A DNA stretch of 48,949 nt, from positions 620 through 49,568 of IMG/VR virus record IMGVR_UViG_3300030202_001057. One strand, written 5' to 3'. Of this stretch, positions 39,251 to 48,934 are shown one piece after another (position 1 is the stretch's first letter; each line of letters begins with the position of its first letter). The notes under the pieces were generated by a model. It made no database searches. It saw only the letters and a program-made list of their open reading frames with translations, and had not been told where the DNA came from. Source of the stretch: a virus. Both the position numbers and the translations under genes were made by a program.

Positions 39251-42200
39251 TTAACGAACCCAAGAGCTATAGGTAGCGTTAAACCGTCCTTTTAATTCTA
39301 TGTTTGTAATATTCATTGGGGATATATAATCAGATAAGATACTAATTTTAACTTCATCCCCAAAGCCAAATATCTTAGAAACTGTTTCACCGTTTACAAC
39401 AAAATTATTTAGAGGAGTCAAATCATTCCTACTAGAAATTTCTTTAGCTGAAAACCGAATAGGCGTAGTAATCCTATTTCGGTTGTTAATTTGTATATCG
39501 TAATTACCTGTGTTATGGTGCCTAAGGTGCATAGTCCTTAAAGACAACACACCGTCAACAACATTCTGTCCTTCGTCTCTATAAAAAATAGGAGACAACT
39601 GAATAATTGTTTCGTATTTAGTTCCTACAAAAATAGTAGCAGGATTAATGTACTTACCCTGAACAGATAACGTAGTATTCTTAGACCCAGATTTGTAGCT
39701 TTGGATTTCTAAAGACTCACCATTGACTACTACTGTATCAATGCTGTCATTAAAGTAGCCAGCAAATACAAACTCGGTTTCATCGTTTTGTTCGTTGTAA
39801 GTAGATGAGGTAAGAGAAGAAAATCTATTATCGATTAAAGGAATTGAGTAATCTTTTTCTTGGAACTTCTGTTTCTGAATATGGTGAGCCGCTCTAGAAC
39901 CATTAAATGTTTCTGTTACGTAATACATATTAGCATCGTAGCTGTTTAAACTCAATACATCTCTATCAACGACATACTTAAAGAACGCATTTTGAATTAC
40001 CTGTTCTCCTGAATACCTATTAGTGTAACAGAAAATTTCTTTTTTGTTTGCCTTGTTTACAAACATCAGCGTATCATAAGATGGGACTACAGATGTAGCA
40101 CCATACTCAGAAGGTAAGTAATCAGGAATGTGATAGCTAACCTCTACTGCATTATTAATAGAAACTGTTTTATCGTTAAAGTAGATATATAATCTCTTTT
40201 TGTCAAAGAAATAAATCTGTGATCCTAATAGAATGGGTTTAATCAAAGGTGCCGTAGAATAGAAAGAAGTGGGAGACACTTCGGCTGTAAACGGCGAAAT
40301 AAGATTATCCGACCCAGAGATAGTAAACTGAACATCAGATGCCGTGTTAACAAACAAGTTGTTTTCAAACGGAGTTAAGTTAGTTACTTCTGTATACTTG
40401 TTGTATGAGCAAGTAACATCGATAGGATCTTCGTCATTGATAGACGAGGCATCTTCTAAGAAGAAGTTAGTAATATTATTTAATGAAGAACTAAATACCT
40501 TGTCTTCTCCTGCCATCCACATTCGGTTTCTAAAGTAACCCAATGCTTTAATCTCAGATTGTTTACCCTCTTCAAACAGCTTAGGACCGGGGTTAGTTTC
40601 ATCAGTACCCGTTGTTCGTAAGTCCCAATCTACAGAAGAAAATGCCCACCCACCAATAGGATTACTTTCACTTGGAGCAGTAAAATTAAGTCGGTGTGGC
40701 ATTCTGTTTTCATCAAATTTACTAAAAGGTTGAGGAGTTCTGACTCTTTGTAAGAAAGGTTTATTCTCAGAAGACTGTACTCTGTAGAATCCCGGCAGCG
40801 CATCAGCATATGCGTTCTCAACAAAAAGAATTTTACCTAATCCGTCTTCATGAGTTGTAAGATTAGGACTACTATTAGAAATAACATCGTCATAATCACC
40901 GATATCTTTACCTTCATAAAGAAGTCCCATAGCAATAGCCGCTTCGCCTACAAGGTTACCTTGACCATTATCATAATTAGGAATACCATCTGGGATATTA
41001 GCATCAAGTGCTATGTCAACAATATCCGTAGGGTCAGTAGGATGCGGAGGTAACTTAACGTTAGAGAAGTCACTGTAAGCCTGACCTAAGTACTGCTTAG
41101 TTCTATCAACATAACGGTTGTCCTCTACAGGAATCTGTTTTACTTCACGCACAAATTGCCAAAGAGAAATGTACTCGTCTACTTCGGCAGGAGACGAGTC
41201 TCCAGCCCCTTTGTCTTTAACCTTACGAGAGTGATTAGCATCATATACCGTATCACCTTCAGTTTCAACAATACCGTTAGCATTAACAACGGCTGATTTC
41301 CATTTTCTTTCTGCTGTAGCAGGGGCATTAGCATCAGGGTCAACTAATTCAGAAGGGGTCATTGCTTCTGTCCACACTGTTTCTGCATATAAATCATTAC
41401 CAGTATTATTTGTTATAAATGTATTAACCCTAATTCTGCCTTTACCATCTTCAGCAAAAGGAAGATTTGGAGGATCTGTAGGAGTGGTGGGATTAATTGG
41501 ACCCACCACCGGAGTGAACGGATACCAAACATTATAAATTTCGTTTAACGCTGCATCGGTTGGACCAAATTGAGATGTTGCGTAGTTAGGTGGACCGGGG
41601 TCTGCTGCAATAACAGTTTCCCCGTCATCATCGTCTGCAAACTGAGCAGTACTTTCTGACCTAATATCAGTAAGTGCTTTCCAAACGCCGTACTGGTTGT
41701 AGACCTCTGTACCACCTACGTAAGCCTTATTAGGAACATAAATTAACGCAGTGCCATCAGGGTCAACAACAGAAGACGTACGATAAACAATTTCTTTTCC
41801 TGCGTAATCAATTTCTTCGGTAACTTCTCCAGCTAAGTTAAACTTGTAGCCTTCTTTATTAGAACTAAACCCAGCTTTAACAAACTTGTTTACAAAGAAA
41901 ATGTTAGTACCAATGGTGACTGCATCTAATGCCTCGTCAGCTTCGTAGGTTTCATTACCAAAAGTAAGGTACTCGTATACAGTAGAATCAATGTCTTGAG
42001 TTTCAGGAGTCTGATCTTCAACAAGACCTGTTTTAGTATCTAACCTGTAGATGTAAAATAATTTTTCAGTGGAAGCGGCACTGTAGTCGATAACAACTAG
42101 ATACCGAAGATCATCACTAATAGAGAACCAATAAAAGAAATACTTTCTACCTAAAAGTCCTGACCTAAATTGAGTAGCATTAAACAAAGTAGTGTCGTTT

Positions 42201-43861
42201 GTTACGACCCTTATTCCGTTACCTCCGGGGCTAGCCATAGTAAGCTTTAATTCACTAGTAGTAGAATCATACGTAGCATCCATAGCTAACTGATTGTTTG
42301 TAATAGTTTCAGCTAACTGAGTAATAATATCGTCAACTGTAGTAAGATCTTTTGTACCTACTGTAGTGCTTTTACTTTTCGATTTTTCAATAGTATTAAA
42401 GAATTTAAAGATTTGTTTTGTACCGTTAGAATCTTCTAAAGTAAGTGACTTTGAGTTAAAGACACCATTTAAATCGTTACCGTCAGTAAAATTTTTAACT
42501 TGGCTTACACTTATAGTTGTATTAAAAGTACTATTAGCAGTAACAACAGTATTGCCCGCACTTCCTGTTGTAGCTTGAGTAATTGTTACAGTAGAATCGC
42601 TTGTAATTACAGTGAATTTTGACGATGTGTGTCCGTTTACAGACTCAATTGCTTGTTTAAAATTAGAGGCTACTTCATCTCCATCTATGTTTACACCGTA
42701 ATAAACGCCGTTAAGACTATCAGTAAAACTACTGGGGGTGTCTGTAATATACTGATCCCAAGCTTTAGCCACACTAATAGTTGTTTCACCTGTCGAACCT
42801 CCAACGCATTGTTCGATATTAACGACTGTATTTCCCGGCCCCGATAATGTAATGTGTAATTTACCGAATCTATTTTTAGGTAATTCTTCTAATCCGTTTA
42901 CCATACCTCTGTTTATAATTAATCTACTAGTAGACCCTACTCCGTCTACATCTTGAACAAAGTTAATACGTCCCCCGCCTCCATCACTAGCTGTAATTTT
43001 ACCTGCCATATTTGTGTTAATAGCACTGGCTAAATTGTTAGCTTGAGTTCTTGTATTAATATTAGAGTTAAAAATTATTTTGTCGCCCACAAAACCAGTA
43101 CCTACAGATCTGGCTATAAACGTGAATGTAGTTCCGTCAGTAGAAGTTAAAGTAATTTCAGAGTCATCAGCTAACGCAGCAGAAAATTTCATGGTATTTG
43201 AAGCATTAGCATTATGCCCATTAGCACTATAAACAGCTTCTTGAAAATAACTAGCAGTTAAAGTTTCAGAAAAGAAATCTCCAGACTGCCCATAATTAAA
43301 TCCAACATTACTTCCTATTAAATCTCCAGTAGTTCCTGACGTTGATTCATAAGTTTTAGAAGTACTGTCAGAAGAAATTAATGTAATAGTAGAAGGGGAA
43401 AAAGGTAAGTTATTAGTAAAAGTAAAAGATGCAGTTGCTTCAGTTAACGATCCGTTGTTTTTATCGTTAGAAGAAATATAAGATTTCTCAGTACCGTCTG
43501 TGCTGGTTAATTTAACAGATGCGTTTACTGCTAATGCTCCTTTATCAACAAAAGTCATAGAAGTAGAAGCAGCAGTAAGAGGAGCCGCTCCAATAGTAAT
43601 AGTTGAGCTAGCTCCTTGCGGTCCCGGTAAACCTAAACCACCTTCTGCCTTAAGAATACCATCTTTTTTACAAACTAATTGTTCTAAACCAGATCGTTTT
43701 TCAATTGATTTTTCTAACGTAGGTAAAGCGTTTTGGATTTCTTGTGATTCTGAAATTAAACGTTTGGAAGGAGCTTGTCTACCTACCCCACCACTTAAGG
43801 TAGGAATAGCAATTCGAGTATTAAAACCACGTTGCCTAGCTCTTCGATCATATGGCGGCAT
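39251..43861 (-). CDS. tail tube protein B, gp12-like, with large insert (1536 aa)
   Basis: The N-terminus (LISESQEIQNALPTLEKSIE then KRSGLEQL) matches the start of T7 gp12 ('...VNGWSSETEGLQKRPPL'). The expected next strand resumes only near residue 565-585 (RKYFFYWFSISDDLRYLVVI). Between them is an insert of about 480 residues with repeated modules: VKLTSTDGTEKSY, ITLISSDSTSKTY, ITLTSTDGTTFTF, and 'FKQAIESVNGHT...TVTITQATTGSAGNT', a type common in marine phage proteins. The C-terminus ends GRFNATYSSWVR, usual for the family. T7 gp12 has 794 aa, so this is almost twice as long. It forms the tail nozzle with gp11. Confidence 0.85.
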   Translation of the reverse strand: MPPYDRRARQRGFNTRIAIPTLSGGVGRQAPSKRLISESQEIQNALPTLEKSIEKRSGLEQLVCKKDGILKAEGGLGLPGPQGASSTITIGAAPLTAASTSMTFVDKGALAVNASVKLTSTDGTEKSYISSNDKNNGSLTEATASFTFTNNLPFSPSTITLISSDSTSKTYESTSGTTGDLIGSNVGFNYGQSGDFFSETLTASYFQEAVYSANGHNANASNTMKFSAALADDSEITLTSTDGTTFTFIARSVGTGFVGDKIIFNSNINTRTQANNLASAINTNMAGKITASDGGGGRINFVQDVDGVGSTSRLIINRGMVNGLEELPKNRFGKLHITLSGPGNTVVNIEQCVGGSTGETTISVAKAWDQYITDTPSSFTDSLNGVYYGVNIDGDEVASNFKQAIESVNGHTSSKFTVITSDSTVTITQATTGSAGNTVVTANSTFNTTISVSQVKNFTDGNDLNGVFNSKSLTLEDSNGTKQIFKFFNTIEKSKSKSTTVGTKDLTTVDDIITQLAETITNNQLAMDATYDSTTSELKLTMASPGGNGIRVVTNDTTLFNATQFRSGLLGRKYFFYWFSISDDLRYLVVIDYSAASTEKLFYIYRLDTKTGLVEDQTPETQDIDSTVYEYLTFGNETYEADEALDAVTIGTNIFFVNKFVKAGFSSNKEGYKFNLAGEVTEEIDYAGKEIVYRTSSVVDPDGTALIYVPNKAYVGGTEVYNQYGVWKALTDIRSESTAQFADDDDGETVIAADPGPPNYATSQFGPTDAALNEIYNVWYPFTPVVGPINPTTPTDPPNLPFAEDGKGRIRVNTFITNNTGNDLYAETVWTEAMTPSELVDPDANAPATAERKWKSAVVNANGIVETEGDTVYDANHSRKVKDKGAGDSSPAEVDEYISLWQFVREVKQIPVEDNRYVDRTKQYLGQAYSDFSNVKLPPHPTDPTDIVDIALDANIPDGIPNYDNGQGNLVGEAAIAMGLLYEGKDIGDYDDVISNSSPNLTTHEDGLGKILFVENAYADALPGFYRVQSSENKPFLQRVRTPQPFSKFDENRMPHRLNFTAPSESNPIGGWAFSSVDWDLRTTGTDETNPGPKLFEEGKQSEIKALGYFRNRMWMAGEDKVFSSSLNNITNFFLEDASSINDEDPIDVTCSYNKYTEVTNLTPFENNLFVNTASDVQFTISGSDNLISPFTAEVSPTSFYSTAPLIKPILLGSQIYFFDKKRLYIYFNDKTVSINNAVEVSYHIPDYLPSEYGATSVVPSYDTLMFVNKANKKEIFCYTNRYSGEQVIQNAFFKYVVDRDVLSLNSYDANMYYVTETFNGSRAAHHIQKQKFQEKDYSIPLIDNRFSSLTSSTYNEQNDETEFVFAGYFNDSIDTVVVNGESLEIQSYKSGSKNTTLSVQGKYINPATIFVGTKYETIIQLSPIFYRDEGQNVVDGVLSLRTMHLRHHNTGNYDIQINNRNRITTPIRFSAKEISSRNDLTPLNNFVVNGETVSKIFGFGDEVKISILSDYISPMNITNIELKGRFNATYSSWVR

Positions 43862-43872
43862 AGTCTATCTCC

Positions 43873-44505
43873 TTAAGTACGAGGAAATCGAATACTTCGA
43901 GTATTGATTTGTCTATTAATAGCATTGGAAATAGAATTCTCAGGACCGTTAAAAATATTATATCGTTTTTGAGAAGCGTCTGCTCCCTTGGCCTGTGACT
44001 CGTAGTACATACCCGTCTGAGCTAAGTAGCTATCTACATCTCCGTCACCTTGTGACATCATCTGGTATTCTCTAGCAGCCTGTATGACAATGGCTTGCTG
44101 CACAGATGTGTCCATATCTTCCCACTCTAGCTTTAACACCAGATAAACATTGTATTCATCGGGTTCCCAGAATGTAGTATCGTTAGTAAAGTTATAAAGG
44201 TAAGGAGGATTACCCTTAATAACTCCTCTAATTTGTTTATTATCTGAGTCTGTATGAGTAGAGGTTAACCACCCAGAAAGAGTATTATGAGGTAACTCAA
44301 TTTCTCCCTTAGCGGTAATTTTATAACACCTATTAATTTGATTATTAGCAAGACCTCTCATCTGATAATCAATTACTTTTTGATCTAACATAAATTCAGC
44401 GATGTTAGTATCAACACCACTTTGGTTTTCAAGATCGTTTACAATGTTTTCTCCTGATGAAATTAACATTTTGTTAACAGCATCTAATCTAGTCATATAA
44501 CCCAT
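43873..44505 (-). CDS. tail tube protein A, gp11-like (210 aa)
   Basis: MGYMTRLDAVNKMLISSGEN is the characteristic opening of T7 gp11-type adaptors ('..LDAVNxxLxxIGE'), and the following ...VxNDLENQSGVDTNIAEFML and DTSVQQAIVIQAAREYQMMS fit the helical core ('..P..v...I...A...f'). Length close to T7 gp11 (196 aa). It sits under the portal as a ring that links head and tail nozzle. Encoded directly behind the post-capsid terminator with an AAGGAGGAAAAACT ribosome site, so it depends on read-through or processing as in T7. Confidence 0.9.
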   Translation of the reverse strand: MGYMTRLDAVNKMLISSGENIVNDLENQSGVDTNIAEFMLDQKVIDYQMRGLANNQINRCYKITAKGEIELPHNTLSGWLTSTHTDSDNKQIRGVIKGNPPYLYNFTNDTTFWEPDEYNVYLVLKLEWEDMDTSVQQAIVIQAAREYQMMSQGDGDVDSYLAQTGMYYESQAKGADASQKRYNIFNGPENSISNAINRQINTRSIRFPRT

Positions 44506-44514
44506 AGTTTTTCC

Positions 44515-44556
44515 TCCTTAGAAAAAAACACCGCAGCCCCCCTTCGGGGGCCACGG
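44515..44556 (-). terminator. rho-independent terminator between capsid and gp11 genes
   Basis: The minus-strand stem CCGTGGCCCCC/GGGGGCTGCGG (11 bp, with one U-G and one G-U pair) around GAAG is followed by TG and seven T. It has the position of T7 T-phi, the partial terminator between gene 10 and gene 11, so it likely raises capsid mRNA over tail mRNA. Confidence 0.85.
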
Positions 44557-44610
44557 CGATAAATTTTGCAGGTAACGACAACTCCTGCTGCCGAGATAGG
44601 ATCACCTCTT

Positions 44611-44631
44611 TCAATAGAGTTTGTAAGACAT
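44611..44631 (-). other. possible 6-codon leader ORF with strong ribosome site
   Basis: GGAGGATATTTTT precedes ATG TCT TAC AAA CTC TAT TGA (MSYKLY) in the space between capsid stop and terminator. It is too short to be called a gene; it might protect or control the terminator by translation. Confidence 0.2.
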
Positions 44632-44661
44632 AAAAATATCCTCCAATAGATCCTACCAATT

Positions 44662-46068
44662 TTACCCGTAATACGGGGGAACCGGAGAAGCACCACCAGT
44701 GGTGTTAATGTACTCGGGTCCAGCAGTATTGATCATACCCATAGCAGTTCGGACGAACGACCGAGTAAGAACAGCAGCAGCAGAACCACTATTGTTATCA
44801 AAACCGCCCATAACAACAGCAGCACATTCAGGACGAAGAACACCAGTACCGGCCATCATCGAGGCAACGGTAAAGTTGGTGTTACGACGGACATCTTCAA
44901 CCGTATCAACCTTCATGCCCTGAAGCGACAGCGAAGCCACGGACTTGGACTGCCAAAGCAGAGCCTTGACACCGGGTTCACCGTTAGTTTCAGTAGCGAG
45001 AACTTCAGTGTTAGTACCGCCTGCGGGATCCTGAGCAGTAAAGTCAAGGTTGTACCGAGCTTCGCCAATAACGTTAGCAGCATAAGCACCATCGGCACCA
45101 GTGTTACTAGCATCAAAGTTTGGCATATGGTTAGTCTTAAGAATACGGCAACTCATATATTCAAGACTTTCCTGAATACCAAACATACCGTCACGAAGAC
45201 CAGTACCAAGGCCACCAGCTTCAGCAACACCACCGAAGAACGGACGGCCAGCACCGCCACCAAGGTCACTAGTGTCCCGAGCAACACCAAGCGCACGAAT
45301 ATCGTGGAAGGTCTGCGGAGTCACAGCGCAGTACACTCCGTCAGTCGAAGCGTTAATTTCCTGCAAGTGAACCATAAAGTCTTCAATAGCAGCCAGCAGC
45401 GCAAGAGCACCATCAGCACGTTCCGCATCAGTAGCGTCAGGCGCGTCGATAAACTCTAACTTAGTACTAAACGGCGAACCGTAAAGCGTAGAAGCAGCAA
45501 GACTCTTGTTCCAACCAGTTCCCGCACGAGGATCATCAACAATCAGATCCTCAAGACCAGCGCGAACAATGTAAGCACCAATCTGAAGGTCACGGGCGTT
45601 AGCAAGCGTCTGACCAGCCTGACGGGCCAGTTCCTGACGATACTGCCACTGAGTAATCATAAGGTCAATGTTATCAAGCTCGAAGTAAGAAGCAATCGGA
45701 CGATTATCAAGAGTAACCGCGAAAGTCTTACTAACGTGATCACCAGTGTTACCCAGTAATTCTTCACCAGCAAACCATGCAGGCTTCATGTTTACAGTAC
45801 CCATGATCGGGAACTCCATAGCGCGACCCGAAGCAATAGTTCGTGACTCGACGAGGGGTTCAAAAACACGGTACTGATCGTAAGCGTACATCACTTCGCC
45901 AGACCAAATAGGAAGCCAAAGTTTAGAAGTACCATCAGCACCACCGGGGGTAGCACCAGACATAGTAGTACGGAACGGATCGCCAGTAAGAGCATCCGTA
46001 CCCGGAACGGTTCCCATGTTACCAACGCCTTTAAAGGAGTTAGCTCCAGTATTGTTATAAAAAGTCAT
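44662..46068 (-). CDS. major capsid protein, gp10-like (468 aa)
   Basis: Follows the scaffold gene and precedes the T-phi-like terminator, as in T7. Sequence features fit HK97-fold podovirus capsid proteins: LWSGEVMYAYDQYRVFEPLV opening, VESRTIASGRAMEFPIMGTV (the 'v..r.i..Gks..fp..g' strand of the family), DNIDLMITQWQYRQELARQA and a late ...VxVxTxRRNTNF-like end region. It is longer than T7 gp10A (345 aa). Codons are much richer in G and C (about 52-63% in sampled lines) than in neighbours, consistent with high expression. AAGGAGAATTATT precedes the ATG. Confidence 0.9.
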   Translation of the reverse strand: MTFYNNTGANSFKGVGNMGTVPGTDALTGDPFRTTMSGATPGGADGTSKLWLPIWSGEVMYAYDQYRVFEPLVESRTIASGRAMEFPIMGTVNMKPAWFAGEELLGNTGDHVSKTFAVTLDNRPIASYFELDNIDLMITQWQYRQELARQAGQTLANARDLQIGAYIVRAGLEDLIVDDPRAGTGWNKSLAASTLYGSPFSTKLEFIDAPDATDAERADGALALLAAIEDFMVHLQEINASTDGVYCAVTPQTFHDIRALGVARDTSDLGGGAGRPFFGGVAEAGGLGTGLRDGMFGIQESLEYMSCRILKTNHMPNFDASNTGADGAYAANVIGEARYNLDFTAQDPAGGTNTEVLATETNGEPGVKALLWQSKSVASLSLQGMKVDTVEDVRRNTNFTVASMMAGTGVLRPECAAVVMGGFDNNSGSAAAVLTRSFVRTAMGMINTAGPEYINTTGGASPVPPYYG

Positions 46069-46217
46069 AATAATTCTCCTTGAGAATTGTGTAATTGTTT
46101 AATAATAAAGTAAATAAATTACAGCAATAGTCACGGTTGAATTATCCTTTCGGGTTCAACGTTAGCTTGTCAATCCCACAAATATCATAAACATCTCTGT
46201 TTAATCTATCTGTTTTC
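46069..46217 (-). promoter_or_regulatory. 149-nt leader of the capsid gene with hairpin and promoter-like boxes
   Basis: The minus strand holds TTGACA (about 46175-46170) and GATAAT (about 46148-46143), but 21 nt apart, which is long for a host promoter. A GTTGAA/TTCAAC stem (46160-46136) lies over the -10-like box. T-poor sequence follows, so it is no terminator. A capsid-boosting promoter is plausible here but not proven. No gene is visible in the gap. Confidence 0.3.
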
Positions 46218-47105
46218 TTAACGTGGAAGACTTTGCCAATTAGTCCTCACCATTCGTTCCTCTACAGCACTCCGATACTTTGCATCCTGCATGTATCGAG
46301 GGTCTGATCGTGCTTGGGTAAACTCACCATAGGAAGCAAAGCCTTCTACGATAGGTCTACCCGCTGGATTTGGAACTTGATTTGGCTGAGGAACCGGCTC
46401 CTGAGCGCGAGGCGCATTAGCCATAGCCTTATCATACATCGAGGCAATACCTTGGAGGGTGATATCATAATCAGCTCCAGCAAGCCTTTCATTGAGAACC
46501 ATCTGCTTCTCTTTAGGAAGGTTATTTGCTGCCCACTCTAGCATTCCTGATAATCGTTCCGGACCACCGACCGTCTGAGCCGCCATGCCGAAAGCTTCTT
46601 TCTGTTTAGCTTTCTGAGCAAAGACGAAATCATTAATCATTTTGTCGTTAAATCCAGTTTTTTGTTTAATAGATTCTCTAGTTTCTGGAGTAAGCTCACC
46701 TGCGCGAACAAGCTCCTTACTCCATGAACTATAATCTTCTTCCGTAACTCCAGCAGGTTCAGTTTGTTTCTGAATTACTTCTTCTGGAGTTGGAATTCTA
46801 AATTCCTGCTGTTCGTTAGGTTTAACGGGTTCAACAGGAGGAGGGGTTTCTGGCTGGGCTTCCTTATTGTGAAACTGTTTTTCAAGCTCAGAATAAGACT
46901 TAGCCATAGCAGCAATATCAATCGATCCATCTTCTTGACGAAACTTCTCAGGAACGTTATTGTTTAGGACATCTTGATTTGCTTTTCCAAGAGCAGCCAT
47001 CTCTTGGTTATACTCCGGTGACCCCTGTACAGGAGGTGCTGGAGTTTCTGCGGGAGCGGCCTCAACAGGGGCAGCTTCAACATTATTCGTAATTTCTTCA
47101 GACAT
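46218..47105 (-). CDS. capsid scaffold / assembly protein, gp9-like (295 aa)
   Basis: Acidic, Pro/Glu/Gln-rich, mostly helical protein between portal and capsid genes. The N-terminal third is a low-complexity PAP/VEAAPAET stretch, the middle contains GSIDIAAMAKSYSELEKQF, a motif common in podovirus scaffolds ('..DG.id...lakSY.elE'), and the basic C-terminal region (about 240-295, SYGEFTQARSDPRYMQDAKY) is the likely capsid-binding end. Length close to T7 gp9 (307 aa). AAGGAGAACAC precedes the ATG. Confidence 0.85.
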   Translation of the reverse strand: MSEEITNNVEAAPVEAAPAETPAPPVQGSPEYNQEMAALGKANQDVLNNNVPEKFRQEDGSIDIAAMAKSYSELEKQFHNKEAQPETPPPVEPVKPNEQQEFRIPTPEEVIQKQTEPAGVTEEDYSSWSKELVRAGELTPETRESIKQKTGFNDKMINDFVFAQKAKQKEAFGMAAQTVGGPERLSGMLEWAANNLPKEKQMVLNERLAGADYDITLQGIASMYDKAMANAPRAQEPVPQPNQVPNPAGRPIVEGFASYGEFTQARSDPRYMQDAKYRSAVEERMVRTNWQSLPR

Positions 47106-47114
47106 GTGTTCTCC

Positions 47115-48680
47115 TTAAGCTTGGCCCGGAGTTAATCGCTGACCAATTGCTTGTTGTGCAATACCCGATGCAGCAGCCATTGCCTGTTGCGCCCCTTGCG
47201 CTTCAGCTTGCATAGCCATCTGCTGTTGCATTGCAGCTTGTTGTTCAAGTTGTACTTCATCCTCTGACTTGACCCAGTTACTCGGATCAAAACCAAGTGA
47301 GGAAATTAATGCGGTTGTGTAGGCATCCCATTTAAAGGTAGCCAACGATTGTGGTGGGAGGTTTCGGACCATCTCACCTAATTGAATAAGTTTAGTTAAA
47401 TCGGTATCGCGTGACAGTGCTTGCAATCCAGTGACGATTTCAACAGAAAGTTTACCGTCTTCGGAAAATTCTTCTGCTAACTCAGGATCAATAAGACCTT
47501 CGTCAATCATAACAAAGACCGCACGTTTAACAATGGGGACCATCATCTCTCTAGCAATAGAGGAGAAGGCACCACCAAGAATAGTTTCTAATTCAGACCC
47601 AATCATTCGGACTGCCGTAGCGGTAACACGATCACCTGAGGGGATAGCACCGGCTGACATTAAGAAAGCCACCGAGACCTCTCGCCTCATGGCTTCAACA
47701 GCAGCAGAGATAGATTGAATTTGTGGGGTTAAAGTATCTGACGGAGACAGGGTAAACACATCTTCTCGACGCGCTGAAATATACGATCCGTTATCTCTAC
47801 CAGCTACGTCTTCAATATTAGTTACACCGGCTGGATTAATACCAATCCAGAAGGCACTAGCTGCGGCCATACCTTCAAGCATAGCTTGGGTATATGCTTC
47901 TAATGTCTGAATGTCACCAAAGATCTCTTCGCAGTGCGCTCGACCATAGTTTTCTCCGGGGATTCCAATCCACCGAAGGCAGGCGTAAGGAAGAACCTTG
48001 TACTTACCCGAGGAAATAAAATCACCTTCTTCGTTTTCACGTAACACATCCCATTCTTTTTCAGTTTCATTATAGGTAAGTCTTACATAAACCGTATCGT
48101 AACCTTTTCTATTTGTTGAATCAGTAACGCCGTAGTTTTCTAAAGCTGGCTCATCAGAACTATTAGCGATAAATTCTAAATGAATAATTTCAATAGGTGC
48201 GCCAACAATATCACGACGAATAACATAATGATCTTGTCGGATTAAACGATAATTAAAATCATCTTCCATAACAAGAATACAATCACCAGTAATAATAAGA
48301 TGTTGCAAAGCAGAGAAAATGGTTTCTCTAAAATTCTTTCCGACAATCTTAGTATACACTTGCATTGATAAAGACTGTAAGTAAGCTTGTAACTTAGGCT
48401 CTAAGCTAATACCTGTTTCAGCCTCAAACTGAAAGAAAGGTAAATCATTTAAAGGAATTAAAGCACTAAGCATTCGAGAAGCAAGATTAGTTACTCCACG
48501 GCTTGGCATAGAGCTTGATGGTTGAATCAACGCATCTCGTTCAGTCCAAGTTTCAGGAGGAAGAACCGATGGAATCGTTAACGCAGAACACGCTCTAGCA
48601 CGATCAAGTTTACTTGTTCTATCCGTATCTAAAGTTCTGAATCGTTCATAGATACTTCCTTCTGGTGGAATTACTGACAT
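47115..48680 (-). CDS. portal (head-tail connector), gp8-like (521 aa)
   Basis: Recognisable T7 gp8-type connector: N-terminal RFRTLDTDRTSKLDRARACS, TIPSVLPPETWT, then GVTNLASRMLSALIPLNDLP-FFQF, FRETIFSALQHLIITGDCIL, a central IPGENYGRAHCEEIFGDIQT segment that is a hallmark of the family ('..GExYGrs.vee.lgdl'), and RVTATAVRMIGSELETILGG. The C-terminal Gln/Ala-rich tail is typical. Size equals T7 gp8 (536 aa). Forms the dodecameric ring used for packaging and exit of DNA. The start overlaps the previous stop by one base (TGATG). Confidence 0.95.
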   Translation of the reverse strand: MSVIPPEGSIYERFRTLDTDRTSKLDRARACSALTIPSVLPPETWTERDALIQPSSSMPSRGVTNLASRMLSALIPLNDLPFFQFEAETGISLEPKLQAYLQSLSMQVYTKIVGKNFRETIFSALQHLIITGDCILVMEDDFNYRLIRQDHYVIRRDIVGAPIEIIHLEFIANSSDEPALENYGVTDSTNRKGYDTVYVRLTYNETEKEWDVLRENEEGDFISSGKYKVLPYACLRWIGIPGENYGRAHCEEIFGDIQTLEAYTQAMLEGMAAASAFWIGINPAGVTNIEDVAGRDNGSYISARREDVFTLSPSDTLTPQIQSISAAVEAMRREVSVAFLMSAGAIPSGDRVTATAVRMIGSELETILGGAFSSIAREMMVPIVKRAVFVMIDEGLIDPELAEEFSEDGKLSVEIVTGLQALSRDTDLTKLIQLGEMVRNLPPQSLATFKWDAYTTALISSLGFDPSNWVKSEDEVQLEQQAAMQQQMAMQAEAQGAQQAMAAASGIAQQAIGQRLTPGQA

Positions 48681-48934
48681 CAGACTGGCCTCCCCATAGG
48701 TGAACCGCCGCCCATAGCTGGGTTAGGCTGAGTTGGATCTGCTGGAGTTAAAGGTCCGCCAGTACCGGGTTGTCCAGCACCGGGGGGTACCACTCCTCCG
48801 TAGTTTTGCATAGCGTCTAAAAGAGAAGTAGTAAAGTCTAAGTTAATCTGACCGGTTTCTTCTGCCTCTTCTTGCTCTTCAATTTCACCTGTTAAAAGAC
48901 TTTCCATTGCTTCTTGAATAGACTGTTCCATCAT
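48680..48934 (-). CDS. small acidic protein upstream of portal (84 aa), possibly cut by the edge
   Basis: Acidic N-terminal half (EEQEEAEETGQINLDFTTSL) and Pro/Gly-rich C-terminal half (VPPGAGQPGTGG onward, ending MGRPV). The frame remains open to the right edge (five further codons), and no ribosome site is seen before ATG 48934, so the true start may lie outside the window. Small acidic proteins of this kind often precede the portal gene in marine T7-like phages; function is not known. Confidence 0.6.
   Translation of the reverse strand: MMEQSIQEAMESLLTGEIEEQEEAEETGQINLDFTTSLLDAMQNYGGVVPPGAGQPGTGGPLTPADPTQPNPAMGGGSPMGRPV

Noticed and set aside
44493-44696. Minus 67-aa frame between capsid and gp11
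   Set aside because: It reads straight through the terminator hairpin and overlaps both neighbours; composition is explained by the stem sequence.
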